A stretch of 21,902 nucleotides of DNA from a virus: positions 11,330 through 33,231 of the IMG/VR virus record IMGVR_UViG_3300000553_000168; one strand, given 5' to 3'. Shown here piece by piece: positions 11,513 to 17,285 of this stretch; position 1 is the stretch's first letter; each line of letters starts with the position of its first letter. The position numbers were made by a program, and so were the translations under genes. The notes beneath the pieces were generated by a model. That model did not search any database. It was not told the origin of the DNA and saw only the letters and a program-made list of their open reading frames with translations.

Positions 11513-12264
11513 TTATGTTTCGTTTTTCCAAAACTAATATTTCTACAATGCTCTTGTGTAAATGTTCGTTTTTTTCCGGTATTATTTTTATGCATTTCTT
11601 TTAATTGTTCTAATTGTTTTTTAGTGGGCGGGCATTTTAATCCTTTATTCCATGGAATTATTTTCGTACGAGATTTTCCAAGCTTAACGTTGTCAATGAA
11701 TGTCTTGTTCATTTTCTTTCCCTTGTTCCAAGAAACCTGACATCCTGATTTTCCTTTATTCCACGGGATTCTTCCTTTACTTGATTTTCCACATCCAGCA
11801 TTAATACAAGATAACCGGCGTTTTCTATTGGATTCTTCCGTTTGTTTTTTTCCAAAATTGGGATTATTTTTTCCCATTTTCATATCACTCAATAATTTTA
11901 TAATTTCTGGCGAATGTTTATAAAATTGTTTGCGTTCTAATTTAAATTTTTCATAGATTTTACTATTAAGATATCTAACATGGCATTTACCACTTTTTGA
12001 TGCCGTATTCATACAATTAAATGCAAATGCCATTTCTCTATTACCATATGTTTTCCATAACATATAATGTGCCAAATAATGCGCTCGTGGTGTTAATTTT
12101 ACCAAATTTATTTTGTTGTTACTTCCACCCATCGATTTTGGAAGGATATGATGGTTTTCTGTGTAAACATCGTCTTCCGGTAGATTTAGTTTGTAATGAT
12201 TGATAAGTTTTAGATATCTTCTATAATAATGCCACGATTTAATCCAATTTACATTTGTTGTCAT
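11509..12264 (-). CDS. HNH homing endonuclease with NUMOD3 repeats (251 aa)
   Basis: The nuclease is near the N-terminus: ENHHILPKSMGGSNNKINLV (residues 36-55, H38/H39 and N49/N50), then LTPRAHYLAHYMLWK (57-71) with H62 and H66. From residue 130 come NUMOD3-type DNA-binding units: GKNNPNFGKKQTEESNRKR (131-149) and three WNKG motifs (168-171, 179-182, 205-208). Typical of homing endonucleases that bind long sites. It begins inside the end of the small MGRKK gene in another frame and converges on the protease gene with overlapping stops. The gene is leftward in a rightward region, a sign of insertion. Confidence 0.88.
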   Translation of the reverse strand: MTTNVNWIKSWHYYRRYLKLINHYKLNLPEDDVYTENHHILPKSMGGSNNKINLVKLTPRAHYLAHYMLWKTYGNREMAFAFNCMNTASKSGKCHVRYLNSKIYEKFKLERKQFYKHSPEIIKLLSDMKMGKNNPNFGKKQTEESNRKRRLSCINAGCGKSSKGRIPWNKGKSGCQVSWNKGKKMNKTFIDNVKLGKSRTKIIPWNKGLKCPPTKKQLEQLKEMHKNNTGKKRTFTQEHCRNISFGKTKHN

Positions 12265-12385
12265 AATATTTTTTCATACTCTTTTTGTTGATTGCTTCTT
12301 TATTTTTGTAATAATACCGCAATGATTTTTCTATATTTTGTTTTTTAATTTCTTCAATTGATTTATATAACTTTTTTCTTCCCAT
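12239..12385 (-). CDS. MGRKK-family small basic protein, first gene of HNH cassette 2 (48 aa)
   Basis: Begins MGRKKLYKSIEEIKKQNIEK and ends YYDNKCKLD. It is close to the solo copy at 3788 (shared MGRKKL, IEEI, RYYYKNK, KSM) and more distant from the copy at 5204. The HNH ATG is 121 bases downstream of its ATG, inside its last codons, exactly as in cassette 1. Upstream are an SD-like GGGGAA and a TATTTATT box. The pairing in two independent cassettes suggests that the small protein and the HNH protein form a working unit. Confidence 0.65.
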   Translation of the reverse strand: MGRKKLYKSIEEIKKQNIEKSLRYYYKNKEAINKKSMKKYYDNKCKLD

Positions 12386-12405
12386 ATAGTAATGTTCCCC
12401 ATGCT

Positions 12406-12413
12406 AATAAATA
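12406..12413 (-). promoter_or_regulatory. candidate late promoter of HNH cassette 2
   Basis: On the minus strand TATTTATT in the context ACTATTTATTAG, 20 bp before the ATG; cassette 1 has the identical 12-mer. Confidence 0.45.
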
Positions 12414-12464
12414 GTTGGTAAAAGAATAAAAGTAAAAGAAATCTTAATTATATTTTGATTATTG

Positions 12465-12493
12465 TTGACATTTTAGATAATATACAATATATT
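12465..12493 (+). promoter_or_regulatory. sigma70-like promoter upstream of the tmRNA region
   Basis: TTGACA (12465-12470), 17-bp spacer, TATATT (12488-12493), 7 bp to ATG 12501. No better promoter is seen nearer the tmRNA, so the tmRNA may be processed from this transcript. Confidence 0.55.
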
Positions 12494-12500
12494 TAATATT

Positions 12501-12673
12501 ATGAAGAAACAATTAATAGAATTGGCAGAATTATTGAAGAAAATAAAACAAAATCGAGTGCAGATTCTAGGCGGCTTCTTACTATTTTAGAAAAACAAAA
12601 TTTAGTGGCTGCATTTGGTAATAATTTGTCATTAAATGAATTGTGTGACTTTTTAGAAGAAGAGAAGTAACTG
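12501..12673 (+). pseudogene. small gene with a -1 frame break
   Basis: From the ATG the frame reads MKKQLIELAELLKKIKQNR and stops at 12590. The -1 frame continues convincingly from the A-run near 12537-12550: NKTKSSADSRRLLTILEKQN, then FGNNLSLNELCDFLEEEEK, ending at TAA 12671. One extra A would restore a protein of about 57 aa. Either a real frameshift mutation, programmed frameshifting or a sequencing error in a homopolymer. The MKKQLIELAELLKK start loosely recalls the MKKxxLKQLIKE motif downstream. It lies 14 bases before the tmRNA. Confidence 0.5.
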
Positions 12674-12687
12674 ATCTTTGATATGGG

Positions 12688-13123
12688 CCTGAACAGAATC
12701 GACTTAGAGACATGAAGTTGATTGCAAGTCGAGAATGATGGTTGGTCTCGTTAAAAATCCATTAAAACATAAATGCTAACACACTTATGAGTTTCGATTA
12801 CGTTCCTGAGAATGTCGAGACTGTTGCAACTGAAAATGTTGTTGATAGTTTTGTATTCGACTGGAGTGAAGCCGAAGCAATTGCTGCTTAAATTAAGCAA
12901 CACGTTATGTAGATGATTCACGGTAATCTATAATAACGATAATATCGTGACTCGTTCATAATGATTGATTTGCTTGGTATGAATGAGTATAATGTAAATC
13001 CTAGTAATATTGTGGTTGATGTTTACCGGTGGTATTATGAAATCCAAAAACATACAAACTTGTAGTATATTAACGTTGTGGCCTTTACAGGACGCGAATA
13101 GCATCATTTCGCCAGGTCCACCA
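12688..13123 (+). ncRNA. ssrA: phage-encoded tmRNA (one-piece ssrA, 436 nt)
   Basis: The first 7 bases GGGCCTG pair with CAGGTCC (13113-13119) to make the acceptor stem, with the diagnostic G.U third pair for alanyl-tRNA synthetase, followed by encoded ACCA. TCGAC at 12702-12706 matches the conserved 5' tRNA-like segment. GTTGAT (12719-12724) with ATTAAC (about 13068-13073) and CAAGT with ACTTG near 13058-13062 form long-range helix P2. ATGG, then TTGGTCTCG, then CCAT is pseudoknot 1. The resume site is TAAAT-GCT at 12775, and the tag stop lies in a TGCTTAAATTAAGCA hairpin. The T-arm is odd: a GCGAA/TTCGC stem with a 9-base loop instead of TTCRANY. It rescues stalled ribosomes and marks their products for proteolysis. 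Confidence 0.88.
12775..12891 (+). other. tmRNA tag reading frame, 38 residues
   Basis: From the resume codon GCT the frame stays open for 38 codons to TAA (12889-12891). It opens ANTLMSFDYVPENVE and closes DWSEAEAIAA; the C-terminal AIAA resembles the ALAA/AVAA degrons read by ClpXP. The other two frames from the resume site close at once. Most bacterial tags are 8-15 residues, so this one is very long. It is acidic and includes an internal ATG at 12787. Confidence 0.75.
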
Positions 13124-13235
13124 ATTTAAATTAATCAATGGTAAAAAGCATGAAGATGGATACAGAAAGTGCCCATTTAAAGAACAGCGCATTAAACTTG
13201 AACGTTGCCCGAATGCCATCGTAATTGTTGATTAA
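13122..13235 (+). pseudogene. possible 3' gene remnant after the tmRNA
   Basis: A frame without a start codon begins at the tmRNA 3' end and reads QFKLINGKKHEDGYRK, CPFKEQRIKLERCPNAIVIV, D, then TAA. The composition is protein-like. ssrA 3' ends are common integration sites, so a gene cut by an insertion would fit, but chance is not excluded. The bases 13236-13345 hold only an AT-rich leader with the SD for coaD. Confidence 0.25.
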
Positions 13236-13345
13236 TAGAACCTATTATAATTTTATCATTTCGTCATTAACTATAAATGAACAATGATATGTTAACATGT
13301 AATAGGTTTAATTTAAAATCCGTGGTATTATATGAAAGGAAATTT

Positions 13346-13861
13346 ATGAATAACATAGGGATTTACGCCGGAAGTTTTGACCCGGTTACCAACGGGCATT
13401 TTTGGATGATTCGTAATGGTTTAAATTTATTTGACCGTCTTATTGTGGCTGTTGGTGTTAATCCGACAAAAAAATCAATGTTTACCGTTGAAGAAAGAAT
13501 GGAAATGCTAAGAGATTATCAATGGTTTCCGGTAACAGAGTTGTATGCAAATAGATTTACAGTTATGTCATTTGAGAATAAATATTTGGTTGAATTTGCT
13601 AAGGAAGTTGGTGCTAATTATATTCTTCGTGGTATTCGTAATTCTACTGACGCTGAATTTGAACGTGGTATGCGTAATATCAATCAGGATTTAGCTCCAG
13701 ATATTCAGACTGTATTTTTGATGCCTCCCCGTGATTTAGCCGAAGTTAGTTCAAGTTTGGTTAAGGGATTAGTTGGACCTGATGGTTGGAAATTGGTGGT
13801 AAGTAATTATGTTAATCCTATGGTTTTGGATATGTTGGAAAAAAAGTATCGAAATACATAA
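13346..13861 (+). CDS. coaD: phosphopantetheine adenylyltransferase (171 aa)
   Basis: The protein opens MNNIGIYAGSFDPVTNGH: the PPAT nucleotidylyltransferase start with T15 and H18 of the TxGH motif. Next come FTVEERMEML, ILRGIRNSTDAEFERGM (R95 equivalent to the conserved RGxR) and SSSLVKGL (135-142), the ATP-binding SSS/TxxR-type motif. Length is close to the bacterial enzyme (about 160). It transfers AMP from ATP to 4'-phosphopantetheine, making dephospho-CoA, the fourth CoA step. An upstream ATG (13277) is rejected because AAAGGA lies seven bases before 13346. In a phage it is an auxiliary metabolic gene that might keep CoA supply up during infection. No other CoA gene is in the window. 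Confidence 0.9.
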   Translation: MNNIGIYAGSFDPVTNGHFWMIRNGLNLFDRLIVAVGVNPTKKSMFTVEERMEMLRDYQWFPVTELYANRFTVMSFENKYLVEFAKEVGANYILRGIRNSTDAEFERGMRNINQDLAPDIQTVFLMPPRDLAEVSSSLVKGLVGPDGWKLVVSNYVNPMVLDMLEKKYRNT

Positions 13862-13869
13862 AATAACTA

Positions 13870-13877
13870 TATTTATA
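13870..13877 (+). promoter_or_regulatory. candidate late promoter before the motif-sharing genes
   Basis: TATTTATA in the perfect inverted repeat AACTATATTTATAGTT, 5 bp before the ATG at 13883 and 9 bp after the coaD stop. The inverted repeat could alternatively be a small terminator-like hairpin, but it has no G/C and no U-run. Confidence 0.4.
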
Positions 13878-13882
13878 GTTAT

Positions 13883-14374
13883 ATGATTAATATTCAAGTA
13901 TTAACTGATGATTTTGGGGGTCGTGATGATGTTGCATTTTTGAAGAAAATAAATGGAATGTCATTGGAAGAATTGCTTCCGGTATTGGAAACGGCAAAAA
14001 AAGACTTGAAATGGTTGTATAACAATTCTCGCGGTAAAGGTGTGATGTTACTTTTTATGAAAAAAGATGCATTGTGGGTAAGACAGCGGGTTAAATGGTT
14101 AGAAGAAACAATTAAAAAGAAAACAAATGTGGTAAAGGAAAATATTATGAAGAAATCCCAACTTAAACAGTTGATTAAAGAAGTTATTAATGAGACCGGT
14201 GAACGTAAAGAATTTCGCGTTAATATTAAACTTGGTAATGAAGCAGCATCTACCAATGAAGATATTGTTAATATGCTTCAACAAGTAATTAAGAAACTTA
14301 ATAGTGGTCTTGATGTTGGCACCATTGTAGATATAAATGGAAATTATGTTGGTAAATTTGAAATTTGGGATTAA
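13883..14374 (+). CDS. hypothetical protein, probably two genes in one frame (163 aa)
   Basis: Residues 1-88 begin MINIQVLTDDFGGRDDVAFL and form a charged helical unit. Residues 89-163 begin MKKSQLKQLIKEVINE, which is exactly the kind of N-terminus found in the next two genes, and an SD (AAGGA, 7 bases) precedes that internal ATG. So either two genes have become fused by loss of a stop, or the second is also made alone from an internal start. No family is recognised for the first half. Confidence 0.6.
   Translation: MINIQVLTDDFGGRDDVAFLKKINGMSLEELLPVLETAKKDLKWLYNNSRGKGVMLLFMKKDALWVRQRVKWLEETIKKKTNVVKENIMKKSQLKQLIKEVINETGERKEFRVNIKLGNEAASTNEDIVNMLQQVIKKLNSGLDVGTIVDINGNYVGKFEIWD
14147..14374 (+). 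CDS. internal-start product with the LKQLIKE N-terminal motif (75 aa)
   Basis: ATG at 14147 with AAGGA seven bases upstream, in the same frame as the 13883 gene. Starts MKKSQLKQLIKEVINETGER, then a compact domain (FRVNIKLGNEAASTNEDIVN, later GTIVDINGNYVGKFEIWD). The N-terminal motif is shared with the 14377 and 14694 genes, which suggests this is an independent translation start. Confidence 0.55.
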   Translation: MKKSQLKQLIKEVINETGERKEFRVNIKLGNEAASTNEDIVNMLQQVIKKLNSGLDVGTIVDINGNYVGKFEIWD

Positions 14375-14376
14375 TC

Positions 14377-14691
14377 ATGAAAAAATCTGAATTGAAACAA
14401 TTAATTAAAGAAATATTAACCGAAACATATGGGGCCAAATATTATATAGATAATGATATTAAATCCAATTTTGAAGAAGCGAAAAAAATTGCTAATGAAA
14501 TATGGGGCAATGATGTTAAAGAAGTAATAATAGATGGGGAAAGGTCTGGATATTTATGTTATAGAATTACGACTGATATTTCTCAATATTATAATTGGTT
14601 GATGCGAAATAGGCGGGATGGTTTGTGGTATTATGCAGATGGAAATTTTAGAGATAAAACTCCTAAATACATACTATGGCAAGGAAAATAA
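14377..14691 (+). CDS. hypothetical protein with the LKQLIKE N-terminal motif (104 aa)
   Basis: Starts MKKSELKQLIKEILTETYGA two bases after the previous stop. The body is alpha/beta with many aromatics (ISQYYNWLMRNRRDGLWYYA). A TTG start four codons upstream is possible but would overlap the preceding gene and dilute the motif. The first 16 residues match those of the genes on both sides, while the bodies are unrelated, so the motif acts as a separable tag. Target or partner not known. Confidence 0.65.
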   Translation: MKKSELKQLIKEILTETYGAKYYIDNDIKSNFEEAKKIANEIWGNDVKEVIIDGERSGYLCYRITTDISQYYNWLMRNRRDGLWYYADGNFRDKTPKYILWQGK

Positions 14692-14693
14692 TT

Positions 14694-15392
14694 ATGAATA
14701 AAAATGATTTAAAACAATTAGTTAAAGAGTGTATTTTGGAAAGATATCGTGGTGAGATTCCGGAATTTAAATATAAAGCTAGTGATGGTCAGATATATAA
14801 ATTAAGAGTAGACCGTGAAGAAGAAGAAGATAATATTAAGAATTTTCATTATATTATATTTCCAAATGGCAGAAGTGAAGCATTACATCTTTCTCCGTAT
14901 GTGGGTGGTCAACCAGAATTTATGTTGATTGTAGAGTTGTATATTAAAACCAAAGGTAAATTTCCGTTAAAAGACCCTCGTCATGGTAATTGGGATTATA
15001 AAGATTTAAAAATATTGGCTGATAAGTTAAATATAAAAGTTCTTCAAGAATCCAATGAATTACCGTATGATGCTAAATCTCATATTGAGTATAGCAAGAA
15101 GAATAAACCTTCCACTCCATGTACAGTTCATGATATTAATTTTGGTGGTTCATGTTTTAATTGTGGCTATGACCCCAAAAAACACAATGCTAAAAATGTT
15201 AAAGAATGGGGTATGCCGGTTGAGGGTGAGGTTGATAAAGCAAATATTGATATTAACAAATTAGAAATTTCTGATTTGGAGAAATTGTTGGCAAATCCTG
15301 ATCCAAGAATGGTAAAGATGTATGGCGGAACAAAGTATCAAGACATGCTTCGCAAGAAAATTGAAAAATTACGATCCGGTAATCAAGAATGA
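14694..15392 (+). CDS. hypothetical protein with LKQLVKE motif and zinc-ribbon-like segment (232 aa)
   Basis: Begins MNKNDLKQLVKECILERYRG. ATG 14694 is preferred to 14676 because it restores the shared N-terminal motif and has AAGGA nine bases upstream. A globular domain follows (FKYKASDGQIYKLRVDRE; then FPLKDPRHGNWDYKDLKILA). Residues about 145-165 (PCTVHDINFGGSCFNCGYDP) carry C/H...CxxC ligands for a probable zinc site. The C-terminus ends in a helix. Overlaps the next gene by ATGA. Unknown function. Confidence 0.7.
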   Translation: MNKNDLKQLVKECILERYRGEIPEFKYKASDGQIYKLRVDREEEEDNIKNFHYIIFPNGRSEALHLSPYVGGQPEFMLIVELYIKTKGKFPLKDPRHGNWDYKDLKILADKLNIKVLQESNELPYDAKSHIEYSKKNKPSTPCTVHDINFGGSCFNCGYDPKKHNAKNVKEWGMPVEGEVDKANIDINKLEISDLEKLLANPDPRMVKMYGGTKYQDMLRKKIEKLRSGNQE

Positions 15393-15670
15393 ATAACATT
15401 GTTATAAAGTGTGAATGTTGCAGTGAAGCATTGGAAATTGAATATGATTCAGAAATGGATCAAATCGAATTATCAATGTGGTATTACAGTATGTGTAATG
15501 GAACGCTTAGTTGGAAAGAGAGAATTAGATGGTGTTATCATATATTAAAAACGGGCAATCCTTGGTGTGACCATATCATATTAAATCATAAAAAGATGAA
15601 TGATATAATTAAGTGGTATACCGCGATTAAAAAAACTGACAAACAATTATTATTTGATTCTGCGAAATAA
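15389..15670 (+). CDS. hypothetical cysteine-rich phage protein (93 aa)
   Basis: Begins MNNIVIKCECCSEALEIEYD. CECC at 8-11 with later cysteines (MCNG, WCYH, WCDH) could form a metal site. The order of an N-terminal CxC knuckle, a beta strand with acidic residues and a helix (LSWKERIRWCYHILKTG) has the look of a small zinc-binding adaptor. Its start overlaps the stop of the preceding gene (ATGA), so it is coupled to it. Function unknown. Confidence 0.65.
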   Translation: MNNIVIKCECCSEALEIEYDSEMDQIELSMWYYSMCNGTLSWKERIRWCYHILKTGNPWCDHIILNHKKMNDIIKWYTAIKKTDKQLLFDSAK

Positions 15671-15673
15671 TTG

Positions 15674-15701
15674 TTGACATATTCTTAATAACTGTTATAG
15701 T
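15674..15701 (+). promoter_or_regulatory. sigma70-like promoter for the 15710 gene
   Basis: TTGACA (15674-15679), 16-bp spacer, TATAGT (15696-15701) with an extended TG at 15693, 8 bp to ATG 15710. Same compact layout as the leftward early promoters. Confidence 0.65.
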
Positions 15702-15709
15702 TAATTATT

Positions 15710-15910
15710 ATGACAAATACAAACACGCGAAAAGTTAAGTATGTGGTGGTTCGTGATAACATCAGGGTGTCCGAAACCGAATATGATAACGAAAGTGATG
15801 CGCAGGGAGAAGTTGCTCACTGGAATCGAGTAATTACACGGTGGCCAGATGGCACCAAAATCAAGGTTGTCGAAAAGGATAATCGAATTCATCGGACCTA
15901 TACACTATAA
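15710..15910 (+). CDS. small hypothetical protein (66 aa)
   Basis: Begins MTNTNTRKVKYVVVRDNIRV and ends IHRTYTL. The beta-strand pattern (KYVVVRDNIRVSETEYD ... TKIKVVEKDNRIHR) suggests a single small sheet domain. Its ATG lies 8 bp after a TATAGT box, so the message should be leaderless. Followed by the 15919 gene after 8 bases that contain an SD. Confidence 0.65.
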   Translation: MTNTNTRKVKYVVVRDNIRVSETEYDNESDAQGEVAHWNRVITRWPDGTKIKVVEKDNRIHRTYTL

Positions 15911-15918
15911 GGAATATT

Positions 15919-16104
15919 ATGGGATTAAAACAAGATATCGCAGCATGCAAGACCGAAAAGGAAGTGTTGTCATTATTGGATAAGGGTGCAACATTTCAGT
16001 GGGCAAGTGGAAGAACAAAGCGTTGTTGGAAAGCAACTGCACGAAAAGTATTGGTTTCATTTGGTCCTCCAAAAGCTGAAAAGACACAAAAACAAAACGA
16101 CTAA
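15919..16104 (+). CDS. small basic hypothetical protein (61 aa)
   Basis: Begins MGLKQDIAACKTEKEVLSLL. N-terminal helix-turn-helix-like segment (KEVLSLLDKGATFQWASG) followed by a basic stretch (RTKRCWKATARKVL). SD AAGGA six bases before the ATG, consistent with a second operon gene. A Rho-independent terminator follows 29 bases after the stop. Not recognised; DNA binding is a guess from charge. Confidence 0.6.
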   Translation: MGLKQDIAACKTEKEVLSLLDKGATFQWASGRTKRCWKATARKVLVSFGPPKAEKTQKQND

Positions 16105-16133
16105 AAGACACTAAAAAATAACAAAATATAATT

Positions 16134-16162
16134 GGGGCATATTGTGAGATATGCTCCTTTTT
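16134..16162 (+). terminator. Rho-independent terminator
   Basis: GGGGCATAT and ATATGCTCC form a 9-bp stem (one G.T) with loop TGTGAG, followed by TTTTT. It closes the 15710-16104 transcript. Confidence 0.85.
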
Positions 16163-16181
16163 GTTGATATGTATTGGTGTT

Positions 16182-16517
16182 ATGGGAAAGAAGGTTAATA
16201 CAGAAAATAGTTTCACACCATTGACATTGCCTGCCAATGACAAGCAATTGGTATCATATGTTAATCAAAACAAGGTGGCACTAATGGAAAACGTTCTTAC
16301 ATCCATTGAATATGGAATTTCCAAGAATTTGCCTATAGTCGAAACGTTTTCATTCGAAGGAACCGATTTTATCATAACAATCAATAGTCACACATTCAAG
16401 GAAAATGTGGAACAGATATATGATTATTATATAAAGAATGAGAAGTATGAGTTATGTCCTCGTGTCGTTCGCTTACTTGAAAAATTAACACATGAAACAC
16501 AAAAAAAGCCGAAATAA
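16182..16517 (+). CDS. hypothetical protein upstream of phoH (111 aa)
   Basis: The preferred start is MGKKVNTENSFTPLTLPAND at 16182. A longer in-frame start at 16161 lies in the terminator tail and is unlikely. The body is helical with a beta hairpin (TFSFEGTDFIITINSHTFKE). No SD is evident. It overlaps the start of the PhoH gene by 26 bases in a different frame, so the two are probably translated together. Unrecognised. Confidence 0.6.
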   Translation: MGKKVNTENSFTPLTLPANDKQLVSYVNQNKVALMENVLTSIEYGISKNLPIVETFSFEGTDFIITINSHTFKENVEQIYDYYIKNEKYELCPRVVRLLEKLTHETQKKPK

Positions 16518-17265
16518 AGACATTGTGGGAACTGCCCCGACAGCAGAAAAGGTTGATACTAGCCCAATCATTCATCAACGCGCAAAAATAAAAAATAATT
16601 TAAGGATTTTTGAGAGACCAGATTTAACAGAAAAACAACAGGATTTTTTACGCCTTGCATTTAGTAAAGATGTAAAGATGATATTTGTATCTGGACCGGC
16701 AGGAACAACCAAAAGTTATCTTGCAGTATATGCTGCACTAAAACTGTTAAATGACAGAAAAATTAGTGATTTAATTTATATTAGAAGTGCGGTTGAATCT
16801 GCTACGAGTCATTTAGGATTCTTACCGGGATTAATTTCTGATAAGATGCATCCATATATACAGCCTCTCATAGACAAGTTGGAAGAATTGATACCCAAGA
16901 ATGAAATTGAGATGTTAAAGAAAGAAGAACGGATTGTTGGGATGCCGATTAATTTTCTTCGTGGTTTGAATTTCAATGCCAAAGCAATTATTGGCGATGA
17001 ATTCCAAAATTGCACATATGAAGAAATTTTTACATTTATTACACGAACCGGAGAATTTTCCAAAGTGTTTATTTTAGGTGATCCTGACCAATCCGATATT
17101 GGTAAGCACAGCGGATTCTCCAAAATGGTCCAACAATTTGATGATGACGAATCAAGAAGTAATGGTATTTACTCTTTTAAATTCGATGAAACTGACATCT
17201 TACGGTCTGGATTGGTGAGGTATATAATTACCAAACTGAATAAATTGAATAAAAAACCCATTTAA
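16492..17265 (+). CDS. phoH: PhoH-like P-loop ATPase (257 aa)
   Basis: After a basic leader, ERPDLTEKQQDFLRLAFSKD opens the PhoH domain. Walker A is GPAGTTKS (residues 68-75), Walker B IIGDEFQN (167-173), and the third motif FILGDPDQSD (193-202). Length and order fit phage PhoH proteins, which are widespread in marine and T4-like phages. The family binds and hydrolyses ATP and is related to helicase cores; a role in RNA metabolism or phosphate stress has been proposed but is unsettled. The walker loop TTK replaces the usual TGK, as seen in phage members. It overlaps the 16182 gene. Confidence 0.88.
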   Translation: MKHKKSRNKDIVGTAPTAEKVDTSPIIHQRAKIKNNLRIFERPDLTEKQQDFLRLAFSKDVKMIFVSGPAGTTKSYLAVYAALKLLNDRKISDLIYIRSAVESATSHLGFLPGLISDKMHPYIQPLIDKLEELIPKNEIEMLKKEERIVGMPINFLRGLNFNAKAIIGDEFQNCTYEEIFTFITRTGEFSKVFILGDPDQSDIGKHSGFSKMVQQFDDDESRSNGIYSFKFDETDILRSGLVRYIITKLNKLNKKPI

Positions 17266-17270
17266 TCTTA

Positions 17271-17278
17271 TATTTATA
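17271..17278 (+). promoter_or_regulatory. candidate late promoter of the fibre-like gene
   Basis: TATTTATA, 7 bp before the ATG at 17286. No SD lies between, so a leaderless start is possible. Confidence 0.4.
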
Positions 17279-17285
17279 TTCAACT

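Noticed and set aside
12961-13065. A 34-codon ORF starting MIDLLGMNEY within the tmRNA.
   Set aside because: It lies in the pseudoknot region of the tmRNA, has no SD and ends before the 3' domain; a chance frame is the simpler explanation.
12775-13130. A long protein frame through the tmRNA if TAA and TAG were read as glutamine.
   Set aside because: The readings between stops look protein-like and no TGA occurs, but all well-defined genes here, such as coaD and the RNA ligase, end in ordinary stops including TAA, and the tmRNA helices explain the sequence. Code reassignment is not supported.
13277-13345. An N-terminal extension of coaD from ATG 13277.
   Set aside because: The CoaD fold begins at MNNIGIYAGSFDP, and a good SD precedes 13346; the extension has no counterpart in the family.
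13124-13345. A tRNA gene after the tmRNA.
   Set aside because: No cloverleaf, no GGTTCRANTCC T-arm and no CCA-flanked acceptor stem could be found there.
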